Part shown: positions 1 to 9,053 of the stretch, in pieces
Layout: each line of letters opens with the position of its first letter
Position numbering within the stretch: the first letter of the stretch is position 1
Translations under genes and position numbers: made by a program
Notes under the pieces: generated by a model
Told to the model about the DNA's origin: nothing
Database searches by the model: none
What the model saw: only the letters and a program-made list of their open reading frames with translations
Assembly: GCA_938022165.1 (NCBI GenBank)
Contig: CALIEI010000133.1
Coordinates: 1 to 56,898, forward strand
Length of the DNA: 56,898 nt
Direction: 5' to 3'
DNA from: an uncultured Saprospiraceae bacterium
Lineage (GTDB): Bacteria > Bacteroidota > Bacteroidia > Chitinophagales > Saprospiraceae

Positions 1-47
1 CCGTCGACTTTGTGAAAAAATCATTAGCTTTGGATAAACGAATAATC

Positions 48-515
48 ATGAAATATATAAACACAATATTTTTCTTGGCAGCAATAGTGTCCTTGCAATC
101 ATGTGGTACGATGAAGATCAACAGACTCATGAAGGCACATAACGAAGTACTGAGCCAGGTCGCCTTAAGCAAATCTATGAGCCCTCAAGAAAAAATGGAT
201 GTGTTGGGAGGAACTTTTGTGCAAGTGATCAATGAGTCATTAAGCTATGTAAACCCGAAGAACACCATCAAGCACTTTGATCAATTTGCTAAGCAAAATA
301 ACAAAGAGATCAATGCAATCATGTCTAGCGTGGAAGCTTGGCAAGGCGAGATGAACGAAGTGCAACAAATCATGATGATAGCTAATATCGCCACGAAATC
401 GTATGCAAAAGACATGATCAACCTTGTACCAAAGGTCGAGAAAAAGATAGATAGGAGCATAAAAACGATCGGGTTTCTGTCAAAATTTGTCAATATCCTC
501 AAACCAAATTTCTAG
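48..515 (+). CDS. Small lipoprotein of unknown function
   Basis: I do not recognise the family. Starting at the ATG at 48 gives a short Lys-containing N-region, a hydrophobic stretch and a lipobox-like LQSC with Cys at residue 19, so export by a type II signal peptide is likely. The GTG 12 codons upstream would place 12 extra polar residues before the signal peptide and is less likely. The mature part (about 137 aa) is predicted mostly helical, with no Cys and no recognisable catalytic motif. The gene lies at the window edge, so its upstream partners are unseen. The following 237 bp up to the next gene hold no ORF of note. Confidence 0.6.
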   Translation: MKYINTIFFLAAIVSLQSCGTMKINRLMKAHNEVLSQVALSKSMSPQEKMDVLGGTFVQVINESLSYVNPKNTIKHFDQFAKQNNKEINAIMSSVEAWQGEMNEVQQIMMIANIATKSYAKDMINLVPKVEKKIDRSIKTIGFLSKFVNILKPNF

Positions 516-686
516 AATTTCCAACTCTTTTCGTTTTCTGTCATAACAATACCATTTTCAGACTGTTAATCCATTGTTGATAGCCCTTATATATTGGGAT
601 TTAATCACTATTTTTGGGTTAGTTTAAGCTTTGTTTTTAGGGCAAAATATTGCAATAAGCCGTTAAAATACTCGTTTTTTATTGAG

Positions 687-718
687 TTGACAGATTCTGT
701 TAATAGCATTTACATTTT
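687..718 (+). promoter_or_regulatory. Possible Bacteroidota-type promoter for the SprB-repeat gene
   Basis: TTG at 687-689, a 21-nt spacer, then TACATTTT at 711-718, one mismatch from the Bacteroidota -7 consensus TAnnTTTG. It sits about 50 nt upstream of the likely start codon at 768. Weak on its own. Confidence 0.3.
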
Positions 719-767
719 AAAATATTGCTAAGGCCCTGACATCCACCTTTTTATGAAAGATAGTTGT

Positions 768-3700
768 ATGCGTATCGTTTTGATATTATGTAGTGTTATT
801 CTATTAATAATCCCGAATACCCTTCTTGCGGATGAAGAATTGGGTCCCCCTTTTAAGTTTGAGTTTGCTACCACGTTTATCCCAGAAGGGACTGTAGGAT
901 GCGTTGACGTAGTGGTAGAGGGCTTCGAGAATGTAATGTCATTTGAATTTGGGATTACCTTCGATACAAATATATTTGAATTTTCAAGTGTTCAATCCGA
1001 TCAATTTGCCCAAACTGAAATATTTGGGAATGTAAACCCTAACGCAAACGGTCAGGATGTGCTTACAATAATATTTTTTGATTTTGATGGGACTACTACC
1101 TTACCTGATGGCACTGTAGCTTTTACTGTCTGTTTTGAAGCATTGACAAATGATGGTGATGCTACAACTTTGATGTTTTCAGATCTGGCTAACGGAAACC
1201 CATCTCAAATTTTTGTGGATAATAATGGAACTGTCGAATCGTTTCAAGAACCAGATTTGTGTGTAGTTGGGTCAGATGTTATCATTGGTAGCCCGCCGAT
1301 GGCTATCAGCATCACTACCGCAACACAAGGAACAACATGTCAAAGTTCTGAAGATGGTGTTTTAGAAATCGATATTACGGGTGGACTTGAACCGTATAAT
1401 TTACTCGTAACGGACTGTAATACTGGTGATATAATCCGTGGACCAGAGCAAGTAGGTATAAGTGTAGTGCTTACTGATCTTGATGTAGGGGACTATTGTA
1501 TAGAAGTGTCGGACAATATGGTACCATCTACTGTAGAAACTGCAATGGCTACAGTAACTAATAACGGCCCTACAATAAGTGCTAGATTTGAGATCATGGA
1601 ACCATCGTGTAATGGATTTGATGATGGAAGCATTCAAGCTTTCGCCATCCTAGACGCAGTAGAGCAGCCTAATCCAAATAATGATTTTAATTTTGTATGG
1701 ACAGTGACTGGAGGGCAAGGATCTGTAGTAGATAATACTATAGATAATATTGGTGCAGGAAATTATGAGATACAAGTATCAGAAATAGCATCAGGATGCT
1801 CAGTAACATTGTCGACTTTCTTAACTGAACCAACGCCAGTAGTAGTTGACATAGACGTCACTGATGAAACTTGTGGTTTTGGAGGTATGGACGGCGAGGT
1901 AGCAGCTGTGACCACTGGAGGAGTAGGTGGATATACGTTCCTATGGGACGATGCGAATACCTCTACGGATAGTATTGTAAGCAATCTTAGTGCTGGGCTT
2001 TATACGGTCAATGTGAGAGATGCTAATGGATGTTTAGGTATAGATACAGATGAGGTCATGATACCTATGCCGCCTGTGATATTAGGATTCGATTCAGTTA
2101 GTATTTCTTGTCCTAATGCCATGGATGGGGAATTAGAAGTTTTATTTACTCAAGGTACTGCGAATATTGATAGGGTAGAATGGATAGTGCCGGGAGGAAA
2201 TACAGCTATGGGACCTCGTATCACGAACCTAGGACCAGGCCAATATCTTGCTCAAGTTTTTGGTATAGATAATTGTGTTTCTAGTTTGCCTGTGACTTTA
2301 GGTGAACCTGATGGGGTTATGATTGATTTGGATAATTCATCTACAACCCTAGCAGATTGCCCAGACTTTAATAATGGAACGATCGCTATTGCAGCGACTG
2401 GCGGTACACCTCCCTACACTATTATTTTAGATGGTGTGGCGCAGACTCCAGGTGTGAGTTCATTTAATGGATTTACGGATGGAGATTATATGATTTCTGT
2501 AATGGATGCTAATGGATGCGAAACTGTATCTGAAACATTTACTGTACCAAGAGCACCAGATATCACTGTAGAATTTATTGACATCCAAGGCGTACTTTGT
2601 GCTAATGGTTTGGGTGGCGGCGCCACTATAGTTCCTATGGGTGGCTTGGGTCCCTACTTTTATATTTGGGAGAATGGAGAAACTGATTCTATTGCTAATA
2701 GTTTGATAGGAGGTATAGATTCTGTGCAGATAGTTTCAGGCAATTGCTTTCTTGACACTTTCGTTGTTGTTCCACAGCCAGATGAGATCATGATTGCTGC
2801 TGATATCTCTATGGTGAATTGTTTTGGGGATAGTGATGGTCAGATTGATCTTAGTCTTTCTGGCGGTACAGGAGATTTTACGGTCACTTCAAGTGTGCCA
2901 GCAAATGGAACTGTACTTGAAGATTTGGAAGCAGATTTTTATACAATAGTTGTGTCGGATGAGAATAACTGCCAAAAATCAGTGACTGTGGAAGTTGCAC
3001 AGCCGGATTCACTTGATGCGTTTATTGCTGATGTACAAGACATAACTTGTAGTGGAGAAGCCGATGGGTTGTTGGTCGCTGCAGTTGAAGGGGGTACTGG
3101 TAATCCAGTATTTGAATGGAGCACAGGACCAAATGATATATTCAACACCAATACGGGCTTATTTGCTGGAGACTATATTGTAACGGTTACCGATGAAAAT
3201 GGCTGTATAGATACTGCTATGGCTACTATTGTCGAACCAATGGCTATTTCTGCGGTTATTCCACCTATACCTGAAGCACCATGTTTTAATGAGCAAACGG
3301 TGATTAGTGTGACACAAGTTACAGGAGGTAATGGAGCTCCTTACGCTTTTACTATAAATGCAGGCCCTGCTGTGCCAATCAATAGTCCAATTCCTGTTTT
3401 TGCTGGTGAATACACGGTCACAGTATTTGATAATAGAGGATGCAGACAAGCTTTTGAAGTAGTCGCTACTGAACCGCCACCGATACAGGTAAACGCAGGT
3501 ATTGATCAAGAGATAAATTTAGGAGGTAGTACTTTTGTTTTTGGTAGTGCCAATTCTGTTGTTGGGATTGATAGTATTTTTTGGTTGGAGAGTCCAGGAG
3601 ATAGTACACTTTCGTGCTACGATTGCCTTACCCCTACAGCGAGTCCTCTTGAAGATTCTTTTTATGAATTAGTGGTTAGAGATTTGAACGGTTGCGTTGC

Positions 3701-4031
3701 TTCCGATGAGGTGTTTATAAATGTAGATAGTGATCGAAATGTATTTGTACCAAATGCATTTACGCCATATAAGGTAGATGGTTTTAATGACTTCTTTTCT
3801 CCTTTCACAGGCATCGGTGTTGAAAACGTCGTAAGTATGGAAATTTTTGATCGTTGGGGAGAATTGGTTTTTCTTAATGAAAACTTCCTACCAGGAAATT
3901 CCGAAGCAGGCGGATGGGATGGTAAATTTAGAGGCAAGATAGCCAGCAAAGGCGTTTACTTTTATATCATCAATGTACAATTCATCGATGGCGTGGTATT
4001 GACCTATCGTGGTACACTCAATCTTTTGTAA
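768..4031 (+). CDS. SprB-repeat surface protein with gliding-motility (CHU_C) T9SS C-terminus
   Basis: A large secreted cell-surface protein, probably adhesin-like. From the start at 768 (the ATG at 753 would add five residues before the signal peptide) there is a signal peptide ending near LLADEE. A region of about 150 aa follows that looks like a cohesin-type beta sandwich (FVPEGTVGCVDV, FEFGITFDTNIFEF). About nine SprB-like repeats of roughly 75-85 aa come next, each with the pattern Cys...DG...GG..PY...G.Y...V.D..GC. Then comes a PKD-like segment. The final ~97 aa are a CHU_C domain (VFVPNAFTP...; IFDRWGELVF; GWDGKFRGK; GVYFY), the type B T9SS sorting signal. A perfect hairpin terminator follows. 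Confidence 0.9.
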   Translation: MRIVLILCSVILLIIPNTLLADEELGPPFKFEFATTFIPEGTVGCVDVVVEGFENVMSFEFGITFDTNIFEFSSVQSDQFAQTEIFGNVNPNANGQDVLTIIFFDFDGTTTLPDGTVAFTVCFEALTNDGDATTLMFSDLANGNPSQIFVDNNGTVESFQEPDLCVVGSDVIIGSPPMAISITTATQGTTCQSSEDGVLEIDITGGLEPYNLLVTDCNTGDIIRGPEQVGISVVLTDLDVGDYCIEVSDNMVPSTVETAMATVTNNGPTISARFEIMEPSCNGFDDGSIQAFAILDAVEQPNPNNDFNFVWTVTGGQGSVVDNTIDNIGAGNYEIQVSEIASGCSVTLSTFLTEPTPVVVDIDVTDETCGFGGMDGEVAAVTTGGVGGYTFLWDDANTSTDSIVSNLSAGLYTVNVRDANGCLGIDTDEVMIPMPPVILGFDSVSISCPNAMDGELEVLFTQGTANIDRVEWIVPGGNTAMGPRITNLGPGQYLAQVFGIDNCVSSLPVTLGEPDGVMIDLDNSSTTLADCPDFNNGTIAIAATGGTPPYTIILDGVAQTPGVSSFNGFTDGDYMISVMDANGCETVSETFTVPRAPDITVEFIDIQGVLCANGLGGGATIVPMGGLGPYFYIWENGETDSIANSLIGGIDSVQIVSGNCFLDTFVVVPQPDEIMIAADISMVNCFGDSDGQIDLSLSGGTGDFTVTSSVPANGTVLEDLEADFYTIVVSDENNCQKSVTVEVAQPDSLDAFIADVQDITCSGEADGLLVAAVEGGTGNPVFEWSTGPNDIFNTNTGLFAGDYIVTVTDENGCIDTAMATIVEPMAISAVIPPIPEAPCFNEQTVISVTQVTGGNGAPYAFTINAGPAVPINSPIPVFAGEYTVTVFDNRGCRQAFEVVATEPPPIQVNAGIDQEINLGGSTFVFGSANSVVGIDSIFWLESPGDSTLSCYDCLTPTASPLEDSFYELVVRDLNGCVASDEVFINVDSDRNVFVPNAFTPYKVDGFNDFFSPFTGIGVENVVSMEIFDRWGELVFLNENFLPGNSEAGGWDGKFRGKIASKGVYFYIINVQFIDGVVLTYRGTLNLL

Positions 4032-4060
4032 TTACAAACGAGGCTTAGTTTTATTGAACA

Positions 4061-4089
4061 GTTTTGATTCTAGACGCTAGAATCAAAAC
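4061..4089. terminator. Bidirectional hairpin terminator
   Basis: A perfect 13-bp stem, GTTTTGATTCTAG (4061-4073) and CTAGAATCAAAAC (4077-4089), with a 3-nt loop. It lies between two convergent genes, and the stop codon of the kinase gene (4083-4085) falls inside the 3' arm. The A/T-rich outer stem can provide a U-tract on either strand. Confidence 0.75.
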
Positions 4090-6296
4090 TCCATGTTCAC
4101 CTTTGGTATGGTGAATGTGAAAGAAGTACCTACATCTACTGTTGATTTTACCCAAATTTCTCCTCCTAGTTTTTTGACTATTTTTTTGCAGATAGCTAGT
4201 CCTATGCCTGTCCCTTTGTATGACCCTCGTGGATGTAATCTTTGGAAGATAATGAAAATCCTCTTGAGTTGATCTTCCGGTATACCTATACCATTATCTG
4301 TGATGGTAACAGTATATGAAATCTCGTTTTCTACACTGCTAATCTTTATTTTAGGAGCGGTCTCAGATTTTCTAAACTTAATAGCATTGCTGACCAGATT
4401 TTGGACTACTTGTATTAGCATAGATTGATTACTGTATACAATCGGTAGCTCACCAATATTGAAAACAGCTTCACTTTCCTCTATTTTCATTTTTAGATGC
4501 ATCAGTGCAATGTCTATTACATCTCTAAGATGAACCTGTTTAAGTTCTAGATTAGCGTTACCTATGGTGGTGTACTTCAATAAGTCATCGAGTAATGTGC
4601 TGATTCGATACACTCCTTCATCAATATAATGGAAGTATTCCTCTGATTCTTCTCCTAATTGAATTTTATATTTTTTCTCTAACAACTTAGAAAAGTTGCT
4701 AATCATTCTCAGCGGCTCTTTTAAGTCATGTGAAGTCACATAGGCGTATTGTCTAAGTTCTTCATTGGCTTCTTTAAGCGCTTCATTTTGTTCTGCGATT
4801 CGCTCACTTTGCTTTAGTAGGAGTGCTTTGTATTCATTATCTTTTATAAGCTGCTCTATACGTCGTTGCTTATCTTTTATGACTTGGCTTATTTCTAAAT
4901 CAAGGATTTGAAGATTTTGCTTTTTCAATTGAAGTTCACGACTGTGATCCAAGTATTGGTCTTGAAAGGAAACCGCTTTTTTGAAGTTGCCTTCTTGTTT
5001 GTACACATTGGATAGCGCTTGAAAACAAACGATTTGCATATTTCTATCTTCTCGTTGTTTTGCTTGATCTAGCCCTTTACTTAAAAACCATTTGGCCGAA
5101 TCAATCTTTCCTTCTCTGAAGTCGATTTGACCCAAATTGATCAAATGAATTTGATAACCACTCAGCGTTGGGTTTTCGTTAAAGTACTGAGAAGCAATTT
5201 TACAAAATGACTGGGCCTCTGATATTCTTTCTTGTGTGATAGAGCATTTGGCCAATTGCGCATTGAGATGACCTAGCATTTCAGCATAGTTGATCTCAAT
5301 AGCGTAGTTTAAGCCTTGCTGATAATATTGCTTCGCAATATTTAATTCGTTGGACTCAAAGTAAATGTTTCCTAAGTTATTATATAGTATAACAGTTGTA
5401 CTAGGCTCTAGTACATCTTGGTATTCTTCAAGTACTGTATTGTATTTTTTTATCGCTTCTTGCGAATTGAACAATTGCGCATATATACTACCAAGATTGA
5501 TAAGGCTCTTAGCGATTTGGCCCCTGAAGTTGATTTCTTTACTCTTATCTAGTGCTTCGAAAAGATATTGCATGGCTTCACTATACTCTCCCTTTAGTCC
5601 ATGTATGATGGCCATATTGTTTAGTGCCATCAATTCTTTTTCTACATCTCCAAAAGCATGAGCATATTGTAGTACAAGTTGAGTGTATTCTACAGACTTA
5701 TTATAATCTTGTTGTTTTATGTATATTCTGACAAGTGAAGTATATAATGTAGCTTCTAAATCCGCCCGTACTTCTTCATTGATTTTATCTAACTGTGCTA
5801 CTGCTTCATGAGCAGTTTGCAAGGCTTGGTTAAAATCGCTATTCTTTATATCATTGTCGACAGAGAATGACATCCATTTGATATGGAGATAGTCATCACC
5901 TAGTTGGTCTATTATTTTTTTTGCCTTTTTTAAAGACTCACTTTCATCTTTATTATTATGTTGTCTGATTTTACTTTGGATCAAATAAGCTTCTGCGAGC
6001 AAGGCAGATTCTCCTTTCGACTTGCATAGCTCTATGGCAGAGCGTATAATCTTATTTGACTTTGGGATACACTCTTTTTCGCCAAAATATTGATACTTTT
6101 TCACCAGTATTCCAGATAATAGGAGGTAGGCTTTTACTACTGGGACTATGTCCTCTTGCTCAGCATAGAGAGGGATTGTTTTTTCTAGTAGCTTGATGGC
6201 TTCGCTGAGCCTTCGTATTCTGAAAAGGCTTTCTGCTTGTTTTAATGAACTTAGATCATATTTTTGATCAGAAGTAGGAGATACTTGGTAAATCAA
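4083..6296 (-). CDS. Soluble TPR-containing sensor histidine kinase
   Basis: Two-component sensor kinase, 737 aa. Residues ~10-430 are tetratricopeptide repeats, a coiled coil at ~430-515 follows, then the HisKA dimerisation/phosphoacceptor motif YVTSHDLKEPL (His523) and a HATPase domain: N box VQNLVSNAIKFR, G1 DNGIGIPEDQ, G2 GTGIGLAICKKI. Neither a signal peptide nor a hydrophobic membrane segment separates the TPRs from the kinase, so it appears cytoplasmic. Many related Bacteroidota TPR kinases carry a transmembrane helix there. No response regulator is encoded next to it, so it is an orphan kinase. The TPRs probably bind a protein or peptide ligand; the signal is unknown. Confidence 0.88.
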   Translation of the reverse strand: MIYQVSPTSDQKYDLSSLKQAESLFRIRRLSEAIKLLEKTIPLYAEQEDIVPVVKAYLLLSGILVKKYQYFGEKECIPKSNKIIRSAIELCKSKGESALLAEAYLIQSKIRQHNNKDESESLKKAKKIIDQLGDDYLHIKWMSFSVDNDIKNSDFNQALQTAHEAVAQLDKINEEVRADLEATLYTSLVRIYIKQQDYNKSVEYTQLVLQYAHAFGDVEKELMALNNMAIIHGLKGEYSEAMQYLFEALDKSKEINFRGQIAKSLINLGSIYAQLFNSQEAIKKYNTVLEEYQDVLEPSTTVILYNNLGNIYFESNELNIAKQYYQQGLNYAIEINYAEMLGHLNAQLAKCSITQERISEAQSFCKIASQYFNENPTLSGYQIHLINLGQIDFREGKIDSAKWFLSKGLDQAKQREDRNMQIVCFQALSNVYKQEGNFKKAVSFQDQYLDHSRELQLKKQNLQILDLEISQVIKDKQRRIEQLIKDNEYKALLLKQSERIAEQNEALKEANEELRQYAYVTSHDLKEPLRMISNFSKLLEKKYKIQLGEESEEYFHYIDEGVYRISTLLDDLLKYTTIGNANLELKQVHLRDVIDIALMHLKMKIEESEAVFNIGELPIVYSNQSMLIQVVQNLVSNAIKFRKSETAPKIKISSVENEISYTVTITDNGIGIPEDQLKRIFIIFQRLHPRGSYKGTGIGLAICKKIVKKLGGEIWVKSTVDVGTSFTFTIPKVNMEF

Positions 6297-6353
6297 GGGA
6301 GCATTTTTTTCTTGTTAGTACGTAGTGTAATCAGTTTATACTTGCAGGAAATA

Positions 6354-6380
6354 CCGTTTTTACTTAAAAGTAAAAAACGG
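6354..6380 (-). terminator. Terminator of the DUF1573 gene
   Basis: Inverted repeat CCGTTTTTACTT (6354-6365) / AAGTAAAAAACGG (6368-6380), one bulged base, about 12 nt past the stop codon of the minus-strand DUF1573 gene and before the kinase gene. Purely A/T in mid-stem, so strength is uncertain. Confidence 0.5.
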
Positions 6381-6391
6381 CTTACTCATTT

Positions 6392-7030
6392 CTAATTTTT
6401 AGACAATTGACTAATCACTAAGCCTTCCAAATACACTTTTTGTGTTTTTGGACTGCCATTAGTTGTGATGGTTACAGTTGGCTTTTGAGATCCAAGTTTT
6501 CCAGTGCTATCGTATTTTACACCGATATATCCTTTTTCCCCAGGAGGAATAGGTACGAAAGGAAAACTAGGTTGAGTACATCCACAGGTTGCTTTTGCAT
6601 CGGTAATGACTAAGTCTGCACTTCCTGTATTTGTAAATTCAAATTTATGTTCAATTACATCACCGGGTTTGATGATACCAAAAGCATGCGTATCATTTAC
6701 GAAAGCCATCTTAGGTGATTTCTTTGATTTCGCTTTTGCTTTTACCACTTTCTTTTTTGTTGTCTCTTTTTTGGGAGCCTTTTCTGAAGCGGCACTTTTA
6801 GGTTCCATTTTGGATTTGTCTTCCTCTACATAGAACTCTCTGAGTTTTGTTTGCTTTGGGGCTTGTTCAACCGCCTCTTTTACCTCATTTTTCGCCTTTT
6901 CTACTACTTTTTGCGTCATGTCTTTAGACTTCTGCATAGTATCTTTCGCCGTATTCATAGCTGTGTCGGATTGACACGCTGTAAATGCTACAAAAATGAA
7001 TAAAGCGATGAAATATTGGATTCTGTTCAT
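6392..7030 (-). CDS. DUF1573 lipoprotein with Lys-rich linker
   Basis: A 212-aa exported lipoprotein: the lipobox FTAC places the lipid Cys at residue 19. Residues ~25-105 form a highly charged Lys/Glu/Ala-rich linker (KKETTKKKVVKAKAKSKK). Residues ~107-205 are the DUF1573 beta-sandwich domain, with the typical signatures FGIIKPGDVIEHKFEFTNTG, ATCGCTQP and PPGEKGYIGVKYDSTGK. DUF1573 proteins are abundant in Bacteroidota and their molecular role is not established; the fold resembles Ig/ASH-type domains. The gene is monocistronic: a hairpin follows it, and its upstream neighbour on the same strand lies beyond a repeat element at about 7153-7285. Confidence 0.85.
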   Translation of the reverse strand: MNRIQYFIALFIFVAFTACQSDTAMNTAKDTMQKSKDMTQKVVEKAKNEVKEAVEQAPKQTKLREFYVEEDKSKMEPKSAASEKAPKKETTKKKVVKAKAKSKKSPKMAFVNDTHAFGIIKPGDVIEHKFEFTNTGSADLVITDAKATCGCTQPSFPFVPIPPGEKGYIGVKYDSTGKLGSQKPTVTITTNGSPKTQKVYLEGLVISQLSKN

Positions 7031-7152
7031 TTCTTATTTGTTACTGCTATTATGACGGTCTAGAATCATAAAAGTCTTGCATTCAATGAAGATTAACAAT
7101 ATAACACAAATATAACGAACTCATACCAAATGAGAATTCATGACATACCAAT

Positions 7153-7285
7153 AATAAACCAATAATAAATTTAAAACCACTGATAACCAGTACGCTACGT
7201 AAGTAGTAGCTAAGACTATAAGTTGCAGATAATCATTCACTTATAAGGGTGTGATGTATGATTTTTAGGAAATTGTCAAATCATT
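7153..7285. repeat. Degenerate copy of the 133-bp inverted-repeat element
   Basis: This spacer copy aligns along its whole length with the elements at 21083 and 28532. Shared blocks are ATAAATTT near the left end, an ACTG...CAGT mini-hairpin (ACTGATAACCAGT), CTATAAGTTGCAGA in the middle, GATTTTTAGGAAATT and CATT at the right end. The terminal repeats are decayed (no intact GGTTCGG at the left), so it looks like an old copy. It fills most of the otherwise empty 7031-7327 spacer. Confidence 0.6.
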
Positions 7286-7327
7286 CCAAAATAAACTACT
7301 TGAAAAATTGATATCGAGTATAGCTGG

Positions 7328-8539
7328 CTAGCGAATCAAGGTGACGCTACCAGATCTAAATTGCTCTACTCCTCCACATCTATAAAGCACCCGATATAAA
7401 AACACACCAGGGTTGACATCTTCATTTTTAAATTTGCCATCCCATTTGGCAAATTTATCTCCAGAAAAGAATACTCTATTGCCCCATTTATCTAAGATTT
7501 CTAAAGAGACAAACTCCTCAAGTGCAAAAGGGTTACTAATACCATAGGAATCATTGTTTCCATCTGCATTTGGAGTAAAGGCATTAGCCATGAAAAGCTG
7601 TTCACAATCTAATAAATCTGGATCTATAACAGATACACGTACACTATCCGTAGCAGTACAACTCCCTTGACTAAAGTTTAGACTATATATGGTAGTACTC
7701 GCAGGCGTTACCGTAGTATTTGGTTCCGTTATGTTATCTACCCCTTGAGTAGGAGACCATAGAAAATTATCTGCACAAGTAGGTGAACTAAATAAATCAA
7801 CATTGTTACCCAAAAAGATTAAGGTGTCTTGAGTTAGGATTCGATCTATTGGGATCGCTAAGGCTTCTACTTCAAAATCGTTTAATGCTCTGTTATATAT
7901 TCTCAACTCATCTATAATACCTCTAAAACTTAGATCTTGTATGCCTAAACAAGCCCCTCCAGATATTTCTAGCTCAATATTGTCATTAGAAATATCTGTT
8001 CTTTCCACAGTGGTTTGCTCTTCTACCAAGACACCATCTAGGTACAATAGGTGGAAATCATCATTACGAACAAACACTACATGATGCCAACAATTAGTTT
8101 GGTCAAGAGGGGTATTCCAGAGCGTTCCTTTACTATTATTTTCTCTCATCTTCGAGACGAAAGTATTCGATCCAGGAATTGCTCTTAAAGAAAAAGAGCG
8201 GTTATTATCACAAAACTCTGCTCTGGAGAGTAGGTCCTGGCTTGCTCCAGAAGTAGATTTATAATAAAAGCTAATTGAAAAGTCTACAGTATTCATAAAG
8301 GCGGCAGACCCGGGAATGAGGACAGCGTCATCTATTCCATCAAATTCCAATCCATTACCCCTTACACCGCATCCACATTGTGGACCATTCAGAAGTATAG
8401 CGTCTACACCGGTAGTACCACTATCTTCGCCATCACAATTGTCAAAGTTGAAATAACGTATCAGCCCAGCGGTTGGCTGAGCTTGTAAGTCGTTGCAAAT
8501 CAGTGAAATAAAACAGAAAATATAAACTAGTCTAATCAT
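7328..8539 (-). CDS. LamG-domain surface protein with CHU_C T9SS C-terminus
   Basis: A secreted 403-aa protein. A signal peptide ends near LQAQ. Residues ~23-225 are a LamG/concanavalin-A-like jelly roll (LIRYFNFDNCDG, GNGLEFDGIDD, CWHHVVFVRND, IIDELRIYNRAL), a fold that usually binds carbohydrate or protein. A short Ig-like spacer (YSLNFSQGSCTATDSVRVSV) leads to a CHU_C domain in the last ~90 aa (NAFTPNADGNNDSYG, EILDKWGNRVFF, WDGKFKNEDVNPGVFLYRV), so export and surface attachment by the T9SS are expected. It is a clear paralogue of the LamG protein at 9054-9803, including shared Cys positions. YbaB is encoded between them. Confidence 0.88.
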   Translation of the reverse strand: MIRLVYIFCFISLICNDLQAQPTAGLIRYFNFDNCDGEDSGTTGVDAILLNGPQCGCGVRGNGLEFDGIDDAVLIPGSAAFMNTVDFSISFYYKSTSGASQDLLSRAEFCDNNRSFSLRAIPGSNTFVSKMRENNSKGTLWNTPLDQTNCWHHVVFVRNDDFHLLYLDGVLVEEQTTVERTDISNDNIELEISGGACLGIQDLSFRGIIDELRIYNRALNDFEVEALAIPIDRILTQDTLIFLGNNVDLFSSPTCADNFLWSPTQGVDNITEPNTTVTPASTTIYSLNFSQGSCTATDSVRVSVIDPDLLDCEQLFMANAFTPNADGNNDSYGISNPFALEEFVSLEILDKWGNRVFFSGDKFAKWDGKFKNEDVNPGVFLYRVLYRCGGVEQFRSGSVTLIR

Positions 8540-8625
8540 ACAGGTAAGATCCTTTGCTGATCCTTTTATAAACGCTAAATATGAAGCAAAAGTATGATTA
8601 TTTTGATAAAAAGGACCTATGATTC

Positions 8626-8943
8626 CTATTTGAACATATCTGTCAATCCTTCCATACCTGGAGGCAGCATATTAGAAACCATTTTTTGACTTTCCTCCGC
8701 TTCTTTGACACTGGCCAGTTCAATAACTCGATTGATAGCCACTACCAGTAAGTCTTCCAATTCCTCTGTATCTTCTAGAGACACTTTCTCCTTATCGATC
8801 GAAATATTTAAAATTTCTCTCGCTGCATTTGCTTGTACTTTGACAGCGCCATCACCCGCTTCTGCTTCCACTTGGATGGAGCTCAGCGTTTCTTTCATTT
8901 TTTCTTGATTCTCTTGTAGGTTACCCAACATATCTCCAAACAT
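8626..8943 (-). CDS. YbaB/EbfC-family nucleoid-associated protein
   Basis: A 105-aa protein of the usual family length. It begins MFGDMLGNLQENQEKMKETL and contains the family core VEAEAGDGAVKVQANAAREILNISID, where the GDGxVxVxxxG-type strand leads into the dimerisation sheet. An acidic helix and a Met-rich tail (NMLPPGMEGLTDMFK) complete it. The family forms dimers that bind DNA and affect gene expression. It is often encoded with dnaX and recR, but here it sits between two LamG genes with no such partners. Confidence 0.85.
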   Translation of the reverse strand: MFGDMLGNLQENQEKMKETLSSIQVEAEAGDGAVKVQANAAREILNISIDKEKVSLEDTEELEDLLVVAINRVIELASVKEAEESQKMVSNMLPPGMEGLTDMFK

Positions 8944-9053
8944 GAACTTGCGATTTATTTTTTAAATTGATTCCACTCTGAAAATTGACGGAATTTATTT
9001 TAGGATTTCGTGAATTTTCGAAGAGGGATTAAATATAAACTATTCTGAGAAAT

